Notes: generated from the sequence alone by a model not told the origin. A stretch of 64,000 bases of DNA from Thuidium tamariscinum (GCA_947034885.2 OZ019759.1:15068501-15132500); one strand, 5' to 3'; counted from the first letter of the stretch, positions 36,761 to 49,170 are shown. Program-made: numbers and translations.

Positions 36761-37837
36761 ATGCCTTGCAACGATAAACCAAAATCCAGTACCAAGGGCA
36801 AATCCCAAGACATGAATTGGAAGGATTGGACAACCCCTTTGTGTGTAGCAGAACCTGGATGGGAGGAGGAGCTGAAGAAATCTTGGGACTGCACAACATG
36901 CAAGAAGTACGTCAAAATGACGCACCTCTCAAAAATGTGGTCAAGAGAACGTGCTGAAAAGCAAGTTCGTCGTTGGGAGGGACAAATTTCGACGTGCCTA
37001 AGCAAGCACTTTGTCCACCGGTATGAAGAAGTCACACGGTCAGCTGAAATACGTGACTCCAAACCAAATGTGATGAACTACTCCAACATGGCCATGTTTT
37101 GGGCGGAGATTATGCTCTACAAAGATGTGGATTGGCGTACAATTTACGGGAAAAATGTCCACCAACTGCATCGTACTGATGCTGTTATTTATACGAGTTG
37201 GACTGGTATAAGTGATTGTATGTCAGAGTGGTCTAACCGAGGCCAACTTGGAAATGCGCCGGTTGTATTGCTAGATGCAGAGGATGATTGGTCGGAGGAG
37301 GAGGAGGAGGAGAAGGACGCTTCAACGCTTGTGTCATTTGGAGAGATACCTGGGCGTAGACAAGAACGCGAAGACATCCAATACCAGCAAGAAATGCGAG
37401 ATGCAATGCAACGAAGTCTCGAGGATCGTGGTCGACCATATGGGCATCATGGATCGTATCAACATGACCATGGTGTTTATGGGACACAAAATCGCCAAAC
37501 TGATCCACACTACAGTAATGACCCTCGAGGTGGCTATGGCAACTACCAAGGTAGCCAAGGAACCACACATGATTATGGTTCCAACCAAGGTAGTTCTCAA
37601 TACTATCCTGGATTCTCTGGAAGTAGTTCTTATAATGATACACGGCACAGGGGATCTCATCGTGATGATTCAATTCCTCCTCCAACTTTTGGAGGACCTT
37701 ACTATAGAAATTATGGGCATGGAGGTGCATCAAGCGGATCTGGAGACATGTGGGGTGGTGGACCATTTCTCGGGACTTTTGGATCTGGTTCAACTGGCCC
37801 AACTCGCAAAGATGATACCGATTCGGAATCTGAGTGA
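36761..37837 (+). CDS. Intact 358-aa protein, shared N-domain, UIM-like motif
   Basis: One uninterrupted frame, about 215 bp after a TATAAG box. Residues ~42-130 (CTTCKKYVKMTHLSKMW...VHRYEEV...YSNMAMFWAEIMLYKDVDW) match the N-terminal domain of the RING gene at 49308. I do not know this domain. An acidic run follows (~177-186), then EMRDAMQRSLED (~211-222), which fits the ubiquitin-interacting motif pattern (hydrophobic-xx-A-hydrophobic-xx-S-xx-acidic). The rest (~225-345) is low complexity, rich in G, Y, S, N, H and Q, prion-like, with an acidic end. No catalytic site is seen. A role in ubiquitin binding or condensate formation is inference. It is the only cargo gene without stops, which suggests recent activity or selection. 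Confidence 0.7.
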   Translation: MPCNDKPKSSTKGKSQDMNWKDWTTPLCVAEPGWEEELKKSWDCTTCKKYVKMTHLSKMWSRERAEKQVRRWEGQISTCLSKHFVHRYEEVTRSAEIRDSKPNVMNYSNMAMFWAEIMLYKDVDWRTIYGKNVHQLHRTDAVIYTSWTGISDCMSEWSNRGQLGNAPVVLLDAEDDWSEEEEEEKDASTLVSFGEIPGRRQEREDIQYQQEMRDAMQRSLEDRGRPYGHHGSYQHDHGVYGTQNRQTDPHYSNDPRGGYGNYQGSQGTTHDYGSNQGSSQYYPGFSGSSSYNDTRHRGSHRDDSIPPPTFGGPYYRNYGHGGASSGSGDMWGGGPFLGTFGSGSTGPTRKDDTDSESE

Positions 37838-38114
37838 GGGAAAAAAATTTGGAAGATTGTAGCGAAACAATGGTTGCTTTAAAATAGAAATATAGTAATA
37901 TGCAATTGATTGACTATATATTCTTGCCATAGGATACGAATTGGCATAAGGACGATATAAGGATGTTCGCCATTTTTTTAATACAAATTTTGAGCACGCC
38001 TATTTGTGAATTCCGATCCAATTATGTCCCATTTTCTTTGTGAAGCTTCTATGGTGCCTCCTTATTTACAAAGCTATGAGTTTGTGTGTTCATTATGTTT
38101 TCCCCAAAAAAAAA
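37838..38114 (+). other. 3' flank of the 358-aa gene
   Basis: AT-rich. No clear polyadenylation signal that I would defend. It ends at the MITE. Confidence 0.35.
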
Positions 38115-38118
38115 TTAA

Positions 38119-39039
38119 CCCCTAAGTTACCGAGGCATTTTCTGGCTCTGAAACCACTGAAAACTGCCATTTCTGCTGCAATCACTCAAGAAACCTAAAA
38201 AAACTTTTTTTTCTTAGAATCTAACCATAGGATCTTGTACTTCACTTCTCTAACAACATGTGGTAAAAATTTCATGAAGTTTGACCGTATGGATTGGAAG
38301 ATATGAGCATTCAAAGTTAGAAAACAAAGTTTTTTTCAACTGCGGCCTGCAATTTCAGGTGACTTTGATGGCCATTTCTGGATTTTTTTTGCACTACACA
38401 CCATGAGGTCAAAATTTTTTATCTTGAACATTTGAGTTGAGAGTTGGGGATAAAAATTTTACAATGCCAAAACTTGATTTCCACATAAAAAAAAATTGTT
38501 AAGTAGAAGTAGGTCCAAAGTTGAACAAAATACTGAATTGTTAATAGCCCTTATATTGAATTAAAAAATCATAATCCCAACGGTGGGATTGTTCTTGAAA
38601 ACAAACTTAACCTTTTCAAAAAAAAAATTGGAAAAAATTGAAAATTGCATTCAAAAATGAATTCTATAAGTTGTTTTTTGAAGAAGATGCGTAGATTGCC
38701 CAAAAAACAAGACTGTCCATAACTTTTTCATTATTAGTCCAAATAGGATGAATCAAAGCTTCAAATGTAGACAAAAACCTAATCTTCCAGCAAAAAAATT
38801 GAAAAAACAAAATTTCATTTCTTTGTGTGTTTTTTTTCCTGCCCGCCGAATTGCTTTTTTGACTTCGGATGGCAAAATTTCTGCTCCAAGGCACCAATTG
38901 GAAAAAAAAATATTTTTAAAAAGATTATGTCATTTCCTATCTTCAAAAAAAGTTTCAAAAAAGGAGGTCAAAATTTGAAGTCACACGAGCCTACCCTAAA
39001 TTTCTAGTGTCCCCCGAGGAGACTTTGGAACTTTAGGGG
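38119..39039. mobile_element. TTAA-flanked MITE, copy 2 (921 bp)
   Basis: TTAA at 38115-38118 and 39040-39043. Ends CCCCTAAGTTACCGAGG and, reversed, CCCCTAAAGTTCCAAAG. Same internal words as the other copies (accataggatcttgtac, gtttgaccgtatgg). It inserted into hAT-C. Confidence 0.7.
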
Positions 39040-39043
39040 TTAA

Positions 39044-40324
39044 TATGTGGGTATTGCAATTTAATAATAATACTTTGGAAATCTCACCATTACTCAAAGG
39101 ATTTTCGGCATGCACTAATGAATTTCTAAATGCTGAGGTTTAGATAGGGCCTTCTAGGATTTGGAAATTGGAATACCCTCAACCGTTTATTAAGCAAAAC
39201 CAACTTGAAAGACCAAAATTTCCATTCTTGAATGTAGTACCCCGTTTTAGGGGTAAAAAGGGCGCATACAACCGTAGAATTATGTATTCAATTAGTTCAA
39301 AAACATATGCAGAACATTTCAAGAGAATCCTTTAATTTCCAAAATTATTTTTCATCAAAAATCACTACAAATTTCCATTTTCAATGCCAATCACATAATA
39401 TAAGAAAAAATTGGCATATACAATTGTAAGATTTTATACTACGATGGCATAAAAAATTTTAGAAAAAATTTGAAAATCTTTGACCTTCTTAATCACAATC
39501 AAGATATAAGTGTTGAAAGTAAAGAAAATCAGTTCCGTGTGTTTTTAAGTTAATTAGATAATAAGGCTTTCAATCCTCTTAATTCAAACATTTTGTACTA
39601 AAATTGTTAATTAAAATTTTTTTATATCAAAGAATTGAATTGAAGATATGCAGGAAAAAAAATGCAATTTCCTGTTGTTATTTTCATTCATCACAAAAAG
39701 TTTAGTGAAAGTACATACTACATAAGTGAATGGAATGAATAACTAAATTGTTGATAGGTCTTGCATCAAATTGAAACACATTAATTCCAATGGTGAAACT
39801 GTTTTGAAAAAAAAGAACTAAACCTTATGCAATTTTCTTTTCAATTGTTAAAATGGATGTAATGCATCCTCTTCTCAAAAGTTTATTGTGATTGCTTGCA
39901 AAACAAGAAGATTCATAGCCGTCACATCGTCTTATCCAATGAAAATAAATTAAGTTTCTCTACATAGAAAAAAATGCTATTTTTAAAAAAAAAATTTAAT
40001 TTTAAAAATCATTCATGTTTTTGTTTTTGTTGCCTACATATTCATGTTCTGGGCCTTAGGGGGAATAAATTTTTCTCTCAATCTACAATTGAAATAAAAT
40101 TATATTACCAAAAAGCCAATCAATTTTTCCTTACAGAAAAAAGGCTCAAAATTTGTTGCCACAAACTCTATTGAAGTGTACTTCTTCAATACTTCAACAG
40201 CCCAAACCTTCAGAAGTCCTTGAATATATAGGACTCTTCAGACTTCAGGGATTAGTACTTTAGTAGATCTTCAAATTGTTTTTTTTTAGCAAATAATGAA
40301 GAAGTTCAAAAGGCCGATGCATTT
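39044..40324. other. AT-rich, decayed MITE-like sequence
   Basis: No gene. Parts (39243-39260, ~39400-39560, 39740-39840) resemble MITE ends and interiors (ttttaggggtaaaa, ccaatggtgaaactgtt), so this is probably one or more old copies. Confidence 0.4.
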
Positions 40325-41410
40325 TTAACCCCTACAACCCCAAGGGGTTAGGACAAAACACAAATGTGTTATAAAATATAAGCATTACGATTGTTTTGAA
40401 GTTAGTATCAAACAAGATAATGTAAAGCACAAAAAGTAGAAACTATCCATCCAGTCAAAGTAAAAAAAAAAAGTTCAGATTATTTTTAAATGAATTTTGA
40501 ATATAAATTATCAATAACTCACCAAAAATACAATTTCTATTTTTAGCATTTGAAATTCTTTTTGATTGGTCAAAATTCTGTTTTTTATTGACTTATAAAA
40601 AAATGCAAAATATTCAACCTCTAGAAGCCCAAGGTATTAAGACAAAATACGAATGTGTCATGAAATATAAGATTTACAACATTTTCGAAGTTAGCATCAA
40701 AGAAGATAATGTAAAGCACAAAAAGTAGAAAGTATCCATATGATCAAAATTTAAAAATATTTATACATTCTCTTCAAATGATTTTTGAAGATATAACTTC
40801 AAAAATTCACCAAAAATACAATTTCCATTCTTAGGATTTGAAATGCAATTTGGTTGGTCGAAATTATGTTTTTTATTGATTTATAAAAAAATGCAAAATA
40901 TTCAACCTCTAAAAGGAGTGAAAGCCCAAGGTATTAACACAAAATACAAATGTGTTATGCAATATAAGATTTACAACATTTTCCAATTTAGCATCAAATA
41001 AGATAATGTAAAGCACAAAGAGTAGAAAGTATCCATATGATCAAAATTAAAAAATATTTATACATTTTCTTCAAATGAATTTTCAAGATATAACTTCAAA
41101 AATTCACCAAAAATACAATTTCTATTTTTAGGATTTGAAATTCTATTTCATTGGTCGAAATTCTGTTTTTTATTGATTTATAAAAAAATGCAAAAAATTC
41201 AACCTCTAAAAGCCCAAGGTATTAAGACAAAATACAAATGTGTTATGAAATATAAGATTTACAACATTTTCGAAGTTTGCATCAAAGAAGATAATGTAAA
41301 GCACAAAAAGTAGAAAGTATCTATATGGTCAAAATTAAAAAATATTTATACATTCTCTTCAAATGATTTTCACCAAAAAAAATATTTCTATTCTTAGGAT
41401 TTGAAATTTT
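40325..41410 (+). repeat. ~290-bp tandem repeat, about 3.7 copies
   Basis: The word caaatgtgtt (or cgaatgtgtc) recurs at 40361, 40650, 40947 and 41235 (periods 289, 297, 288) with matching flanks (ataatgtaaagcacaaaaag, tagaaagtatccatatgatc). No palindrome and no open frame. Confidence 0.8.
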
Positions 41411-41938
41411 TTTTGTTTGGTCAAAATTGTGGTTCTTATTGCTCTGTTAAAAAATAAAAAGTATTTATCAATGAGAGCCTCAGTACTTCTCCCAAATAGT
41501 AAGTTCCTCAACACTAAGCAATTTTAGACACTTTGTACTATTTCTCCTTTTTTTTGCTATACCTTTTGTTTGACCGTATTGATCTTAGTTTTGAATATCA
41601 ATGTTGAAATAAAACCTAATTTTTTCAAAACAGGAAAAAAAAAATACAAAAAAGATTTTTTTGGGGTTTAGGATTTTTCCCGACGTCAAGAAGAACTTTC
41701 GGAAAATGGTCGTTTGAGCACTTAGGGGTTCATGTAGAAGATTGTTCCAAAGTTTTAAAACATGTCCTCTTCAATCAATTGAATAAATAAATAAATATAA
41801 TTTTTTTCAATGTATTTCACAATTTCGAAGGAATTTCAAAGAAGAAACCTCATGAACATTATGAACATTCAATCTATAATCAATTTAAGAAGGATTTCCC
41901 AATTACTAATCTTAAATTTTATTTTAAAAATCTAATTG
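41411..41938. other. AT-rich spacer
   Basis: No gene. Ends with TTG, the left target copy of the CACTA foldback. Confidence 0.4.
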
Positions 41939-42167
41939 CACTAGAAGAAAACCATGTTGAAATTGCTGAAAACACGTCATGTGGTTTGTGTTGAGTCCTT
42001 GTTTATGAACGCAGTCAAAATGCAGTGAAAACACAAAAAAACACAAAAAAAGCATTTTTCTGCGTTTTTTTGTGTTTTCACTGCATTTTGACTGCGTTCA
42101 TAAACAAGGACTCAACACAAACCACATGACGTGTTTTCAGCAATTTCAACATGGTTTTCTTCTAGTG
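41939..42167. mobile_element. CACTA-type foldback MITE, perfect 104-bp arms
   Basis: Arms 41939-42042 and 42064-42167 are exact reverse complements across 104 bp, with a 21-base loop. Ends CACTAG and CTAGTG. Three-base flanks TTG on both sides (41936-41938, 42168-42170) are the target duplication expected for the CACTA superfamily. Absence of any arm mismatch indicates a very recent insertion or copying by one strand. If transcribed it would make a long hairpin RNA and possibly small RNAs. Confidence 0.85.
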
Positions 42168-42394
42168 TTGATACAGCAATAGAGTTATCGATATGGCTGT
42201 AATCGTGGGTCATACTTAAAAATTTTAAACTAGAAGTGACATATGTAACCGTAGGATCTTCTAGTGCACTAATTGGGGAAGATGTACAAAAAATTCCAGA
42301 AAAATTAGTAAGTCCCATAACGTTCATCTTATAAATCAAAATGGAATTATTCAAAACTTTCCAAGTACATCAAAATCTAAAGAACCAATACTTC

Positions 42395-42606
42395 AAGACT
42401 TCAAGGGTCAACTCATCATAGAGGTTCCAAAAGACCAAATCTCATACAAATACTTCAAGGGTCAACTCATCATGAGAGGTTCCAAAAGATCAAATCTCAT
42501 ACAAATACTTCAAGGGTCAACTCATCATGAGAGGTTCCAAAAGACCAAATCTCATACAAATACTTCAAGGGTCAACTCATCATGAGAGGTTCCAAAAGAC
42601 CAAAAC
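42395..42606 (+). repeat. 55-bp tandem repeat, about 4 copies
   Basis: Unit with cttcaagggtcaactcatca and gaggttccaaaagaccaaat. Copies begin at 42399, 42453, 42508 and 42563. Near-identical, so recently expanded. It lies just downstream of the kinase-like gene's 3' end. Confidence 0.88.
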
Positions 42607-42766
42607 ATGCAAAAACAAATGTGAGATAAAAGTGAATTACACATATATTTGGGAAAATTTGTGATGCACACATATTTTTATGATATAGTTGAGGTACATA
42701 GGGATATATTTGCTTGCCGGTACATCTATTCAATACTTCTATACTTTTACATAAAACACTAAAATA

Positions 42767-44253
42767 CTAATATGAATGGCGGAAGTGTTCATCTGGGATA
42801 GGCCAATTGTAACCTAGGCTAGTAAATCGCTGAACGACTTTAGCCAAACTCATTGCCCTATCTACATCTATAGAACACAGAAGCTCCAAATAATTGTGAA
42901 ACACAAGTGCCAATTCATGGTGGCTCCACTTTGTATGTCCTTTGTTATCACGATGGAGCGCCGTGTATTCCTTGGACATGCATTGCCTGTTGATCTGTTG
43001 AGCTAGTTTACCAACCGCAAACTCCTCTGATTTACGTGATAAATGTGGAATCGTTTCCACATCTGCATCTTTTTTATGCACATACACAATAGACGGATCC
43101 ACCCACCATCTTCTTTGCAAAGCTTCTTTCTTCTCACTTTCAGATGTGAAAGTATACAAGGATTTGGGTGGATCACTATGTATGGTAGTCATGCCCCAAT
43201 CGCAAACTCCAATATATACACGTGACTCATCATCCGGAAAGTGAAACATGATGTTGTCCGGGGAGAGATCGTTGTGTAGATGCCCAGCTTGATGCACCGC
43301 ATGCAAAATGTGCACCAATGCCCATGCGAGCTCCGTACGTTTCTTTCTCCATCGACCTAGAAAGAATGCTTGATTCACCTCTTTGGATGATGGCTTGGAA
43401 TAAGCCAATCGAATGTGAATGTCATCTGGATAGTCCCTATCTATATTCAACGTTTGCCTCAACGTTCCGCCATTCCACCAATACGCGTACCCTTCATTAC
43501 TTGTTGCATGGACAGCTACGAATCGTATAACTCCGTCATGTGGAATCCGCATTGCCATTGACTCGTTCTGGTGTTCAACTTTGCGAGTTAAGGCCTCATG
43601 CGTTGTTGATGCGATATCTTCGCTGCAAACTCCCAAGATGCAGGTATCTCAGCACATCCTTCAATTCGCACCCTTTGGATTGTTGCATAGCCCCCCTTCA
43701 AGATTGTATTGTCTTGTGGAATCACCCTTGCGGTAATGGGCAATGCCACGAGATGCCACCGCCCACATTGCAATTCTACAGCTCCTTCATCCGTGTTCCA
43801 CCAACCCAATGATCCTTGTCCCTTCCGTTTCCTTGCATTCTTTGTAAACGGAGCGCATCGTTTTACAAACAAATCCGCCTTCAAAATGACTTCTTCAAAT
43901 GTGGGATCATTCACACAATGTTCCCTCCCGTACTTTGCCAATACCACTTTGCCATTCCACAATGAATCTTGCACCCTATTCTTCAAAAAGTGTTGAAAGC
44001 CCCTTTTCTCCGTTTCATGAATCCATCCTGGAACGAAGAGAGCATCTGTCATTTTCTTCGTCATATCCGATTTGAACTTCTCAATGCACTCCTCTTCGTA
44101 TCGGATGTACTTGCTGTCAAGGGATGTAGTGCTCTCCTCCTCATAAAACTGCACTATGATACCAATGAGGAATGCTTTGCAATCATCCGAGGGCATCTCC
44201 CCAATGTCTGGCACTACGGGTCTTGCCTTTGCTACCTTCTTTCCTTTCGGCAT
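42767..44253 (-). pseudogene. Protein-kinase-like gene, frameshifted
   Basis: Starts MPKGKKVAK at 44253. The N-terminal ~170 residues are unrecognised. A glycine-rich loop (GGYATIQRV) and the lysine strand (EFAAKIS) follow. Near 43588-43640 the frame changes by one base. The second frame then carries the C-lobe: HLHNDLSPDNIMFH (catalytic loop with Asp and Asn kept), CDWGM (in place of DFG) and helices to 42767. No APE-like motif is obvious. Apart from the frame change it would be a ~490-aa kinase-fold protein. Substrates are unknown. It lies head-out from the RING gene across 4.6 kb and is transcribed toward the left end. A small unannotated intron or a local error could explain the frame change. 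Confidence 0.7.
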
Positions 44254-44439
44254 CGTGATGAAATCAATGGTAAGAGTTTAAAAACTCTTGATTTCAAGCA
44301 CAATGCACAAGAGACATACAAAAAAGGGCAACAAGTTGGCCCTAAATCCCACTCCTAACTTCCCTTAGAAAGGAGCCAATGGAGGATTAACCACTAAGCT
44401 CTCCGCTCTCTCTTGTGAAATACAAGGGGGAAGATAGGA

Positions 44440-44655
44440 ATGCGGTTGCGGACGGGCCATCCGCCCTTCTTATACCTGGCGGACGGACCGACCCGTCCGC
44501 CACCTCGGCCCTGGTCGTTCGATCGGGTCCGTCCACCTCGAACTGGCCGTCCGATCTATCCGCCTCGCCGACCCGTCCACCTCGCCTCGTCGGGACCGTC
44601 CGATCGCCCTGGCCGTCCGATCGGGGCCGTCCCCCTCGCCTCGTCGGGGCCAGGG
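44440..44655 (-). promoter_or_regulatory. GGACG cluster and TATAAG of kinase-like gene
   Basis: On the minus strand, a GGACGG-rich cluster (words such as cgaggtggacggg and gatcggacggcc) precedes GTATAAGAAGGGCGG (TATAAG at 44469-44474), about 215 bp upstream of the start codon. The spacing matches the other cargo genes. Confidence 0.6.
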
Positions 44656-47600
44656 ATTTTTTTAGGCGATAAACAGCCTAATAGCACCGACGAGGATTAA
44701 CCCCGCACCAAGCCTTTAGAAAAATTTAGAGGTCAAAACAATAAAAAAGTCAAATGTACATTTTTGATGTGATTCAAGTAGCCAGTACCACACCCATTAC
44801 TATTAGAGTTTGCCACATTGTCGCCACCTCTCTACAAGGTAATTCAACAACTTCTCCCTAATAGTCGCATGAAATGCACCATAATTGGAGATGTAGGTGA
44901 AAAAAATAGGTACATGTATGTCAAATTTTTTTCTCTGCAGCCCGTGCTATAATCAAAAGTTTACAATATTGCACCACTATTGAAGCAATTGTTGTCCCAT
45001 TTGCTGTGGTCGGAGGTTTTAAAAATATTTAGGCTCTAAAATTGCCTACTTCGTCTTCAATTTGTACATATTGCTTTCCTTAGCCTTCAACAATATACTA
45101 ACAATGTACATTTTGATAGGTACACAAATATAGAGCCTTATGGCATTTCAACTTGAAAATTTCATAACTAATTCTACAAAGCTTTAAAAAATACAAAACC
45201 AATTGGGGTACATGTCAATTCCACTTGTCTTTTAAGGGAATATATTTGAAAACTACTTTAAGAAGTTTTACCTACCTATAATTTAGTTTTAATCCTTCAA
45301 TGGTCAATTGTGCTCTACCTACCAAAATTGCATTTTACATTGTATTGCACCATTTCAAGAAGCAAAATAGCCAAAGATGGTTTTCAGGATTTTGTTTTGG
45401 TGCCATACAACTCCCAATCATTTCTAACTTGGAGCCAATTTTTTCTTGAAAGATAAGTGCAATTAGCATGTAAACCAAGTTATTTGAAACTTTGTGGAAC
45501 TTTGTCAAATTAGTTATGAATTTTTGGAGTTGAAATGGCATAGGGACCTAAAATCGCCCACTTCCTAAAATGTACATTGTTTGCACATTGCTAAAGGCTA
45601 CAAAAAAGCAACATGTTTTAATAACTTACATTTGAAGAAGTGGGTGGTCTTGGATCTTGAGCACTTTTAGGACCTCCTCTCATTTAGTGATTGCACACCA
45701 TGATTGTATACCATATTGAGGCTTTAGAATTGTGAATAAAACATTTGTTATGATAAAAACAAAAGTACTTTTCAAATGCCTAGTATCTTAGTTTCTTATA
45801 TAGAATATTTTATTTTTAGAATTTGAAAAAAATTGTAGTGTAATAGTATTTACTACTTTAAAAAAAATGAACCTTTAAATTGTATGACTATGCGTAGAAT
45901 ATGTTTGAAAAAAAATATCAATACACAAATCCATTATAAACACTTATGTTTTTATATGTAAAATAAAACAATGTCGTCTCATTAGTCCTTTATTATGTTT
46001 ATTTTGAATATGTCAATTCAAATATTATTATGTCTACAAATTTCAATCTGTAACCCCTAAACAACGGCAACAAAATATAAACAACTTATAAAAATTTGAA
46101 CATAAATTAGTGCGAACTTCATGGATGGAGTGACTGACTCAAACTTATTCTACTTTCTTTTGATGTGGATGGGATTCTAATTCATGTAAACTTGAACATA
46201 AAATAGTGCAACGATGCTAGTATGTGAGCATGAACATGCGAGCATGTGAGCTCCTAATATGTATATAAATAGATATACTTCCACCTAAGAAGGTGTTTAT
46301 AGTAAAAATACCTATAATATAGGGCCCTAAAATATAAATACACTCTTATTATAAAAGGTTTCTATAGTATAAACAACTATATTATAGGTGCATCATCTTT
46401 GAGGCTTAGAAGCTCACACTTCTATGCTCACATACTAGCAACCGTAAAAATAGTGTAAACCTCATGAATGCTTAAATGCATGATTTCAAATTTATTAGGC
46501 AAAGTATTAGGATTCCCAAAAATAGTTGTTGATTTCATTGCATTCTCACAATACTTGTTGGTTTCTTTGGAATTATTAAAATTAATTCCTTTTCAATGTA
46601 GACTGTGTAGATTTTTTATAAGAACATTTGACTTAAAGAAGCCAATCATAGAGAATAGAGTATTTCTCTAAATATGAAAATAAGAAATGTGTTAATTCTC
46701 ATGGCAATTATAAGTACTTCTGGTGCTTTAATTTGTAAAGAAGATTAAAAACATTATAAATAAAAAATAAAAAAGGCCTACTTGTAATACTTCTATAGAT
46801 ATATCATTCGCAATAAGAACCACTAATTAAAGTAATTCTCTCTATGTTTTATTGTTGAAGGACCAAACTATGTTTCTTTAGGAAGAAAGCAAAATTGGGC
46901 ACCTTACGATGGATGGAGGTTGTTGTTTTTTTCTTTGAAATTTTCACACAAAATGCGTTCAAGGAATAGCTAAAATGCCCAACAATTTCCACAGTAACTT
47001 CTAACTGCATTCTTCAAAAGTTATTGTATGATATGTAGTTTTCATTACTCAACAAGTAGCCTAGGTAGCTTAAAAAACGTCTTCAAAAAGAACTTTAAAA
47101 AAAATAAAAATTTGAAGATAATTTTTTAGATTTATATTTACATGGAAAAATTTGAATCATTTCATTTTGATTAATGAGATGAATGTTATGGGAGTTCTAG
47201 TTTGTCAGTAGTTTGTAGGAAGTCATATAATATCTGTTGCGTAAATTTTTTATTACAAGGCGAAAATTAAACTTTTTTTTTTAAAACATTTTCTCAAACT
47301 ACTGCACTAAAAGATCCTATGGTTACATTATTCTAAAAATGTTCTTTAAAAATTTGGTAGTCATCTTGAAAATGACCATTTCAAAATTCCTACATTATTT
47401 TCTAGTAATCCCTTATTTAAACATTTATAATCTTCTCAAAAATTGAAGATTGGAAAAAAATCATCATCCCATATTATTTGGAAAAATATTTTGGAATTGA
47501 TCAATGGACAAATCAAAGTTGTAGAATTTGAATTTTAGATTTCATTTGCATATTACATATACCAACATTGTCACCATTTTCTTTTTCTATAAATAAAAAC

Positions 47601-48889
47601 ATATATATAATTACCTTTTCATACATTAATGCTACATTGGATACTTGATCCATTAATACCAATTTTTGAGAGCAAAAATCTACATTTCAAAATCCAATGT
47701 TTGAGCAAAGGACTTTCAATTTTTGAACAAATGAATAGTGTAAAATAGATAAGACCTAGACATCACGGTAGATGGGGTCTTTGGCTCTTGGTGGATGGAG
47801 TCAGGTAAGACAAGGGCTTGGACGGTGAAGGAAATCCGGTTAAATAGGTGAGCGGATGGGTGCCTCAATAATTAAGGTTTTGACAAACAGACAGACATGA
47901 TTGCGTCAAATAAGATTGGAGTGTATAGGGTTGGTATACATGGGGTTGGGGTACAAATACTTTAGGAGGTTTGTTTGGATATAACTAATGTGTTTTATAT
48001 CCCTTGGGGGCAGTAGTGACAGTAGTCATAGTGAAATAAATTTGCTAGAACTTTGCATGGGCAAGTAAAATTTCCTAAAAATTTCATATATGCTCTATAT
48101 TATGTATTTATATTAGACTCCTAGGGTACAATTGTACCAAGAGTGGCTAAACATGTGTACTGTAGAGCTAGTGAAGTCAAACATGAATGACTGTGAATTA
48201 CCTTCTCTCCAACAATGCCTTTTGTCAAACATAAGTTAGAGGACATTGTGGACTAAGTAGTAAAAGTATTGAGTGTTGTAAATCCTATAGTTCCACCCAA
48301 TCTTTGAAATTTTATTTATTTTGCTTATTGCTCATTTTTAGAGTTAGCTTGGTAAAAAACAACAAAAAAGAGTATTCATAGAATACTTGAAAGGATTCCC
48401 TATAACGATGAAAAATTAGTTAGAATTGCCCAAGAATTGCCCAATATGTACATGTAAAGTTCACATCATTCTATTTTGATTAGTGACATGGCAATATAAA
48501 AGTAGTGCATTCGAAAGCAAATTCATATATGTGTCGTTGTATCTCTCTTCTAAATTATTGGATATTCACTTTCATCATTTATATAATGATGATATTTGGC
48601 ATACAAATTTCTTTTTCAATAGAATGTCATGAAATATGAAAATTGCCACTAAACAATGAATCCTCAACCCTCAACCCTACAAACCCTAAACCCTAGACCT
48701 TGAGAAAGTCTCAGAAATATTAAAAAACTGCACATACTATCATTGCTTGCTTTAAATTCCTTGAATAATTTTACAAGAACTAAATTTAAATAACTCCAAC
48801 ATTGGATCCCTGTATCCTGAATTCCTCATTGCACGCTGTTTGCTTTGCTGGCCGACTTAGAATCCGAGGACACACGCATAGGAGAATCC
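44656..48889. other. Long gene-less stretch of hAT-C
   Basis: AT-rich. About 45000-45600 aligns loosely with the block inside the right end of hAT-B (28380-28860), so it may be an old internal end. About 47060-47410 resembles MITE interiors. 48001-48090 (gacagtagtcatagtg, gcatgggcaagtaaaattt) is a single worn unit of the 345-bp satellite. 48655-48705 is telomere-like (aaccctaaaccctag). No coding region is supported. Confidence 0.5.
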
Positions 48890-49170
48890 CAGACTTCAAC
48901 GCGCAGACAGAGCCATTGGACAGGCGGACGGGCGGTCGGCATCTGCGACGCGCGGACGAGCGGACGAGAGGTGCGGACGCGTGGTTTAGGGTTGAGCGCA
49001 CAGACGAGAGGTTCGGTAGGCGGTTTTAGGGTCGGGTGTGGACGGCGACGGACTGTCCGCCCTCGCGGACGGTTGGGGCCGCTTCGGGTCGTTCGGGCGG
49101 ACGGTCGGTGCCGACCCAAGTTAGGTTCGGGGTCGAACGGGTATAAGGGCGGACGGCGGACAAATTTCTT
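48890..49170 (+). promoter_or_regulatory. GGACG cluster and TATAAG of RING-H2 gene
   Basis: Plus-strand GGACGG words (gcggacgagcggacgag, ggcggacgggcggtcgg) run to GTATAAGGGCGGACGGCGGAC (TATAAG 49142-49147). The gene's likely ATG is 166 bp downstream. Confidence 0.6.

Noticed and set aside
37233..37802. Open frames on the minus strand and in a second plus frame across the 358-aa gene
   Set aside because: They are shadows of the gene. The domain match with the RING gene fixes the frame.
44651..44680. CAGGGATTTTTTTAGGCG as another hAT terminus
   Set aside because: It points away from its GGACG cluster, no matching inverted end or 8-bp copy was found, and CAGGG is frequent by chance in these clusters.
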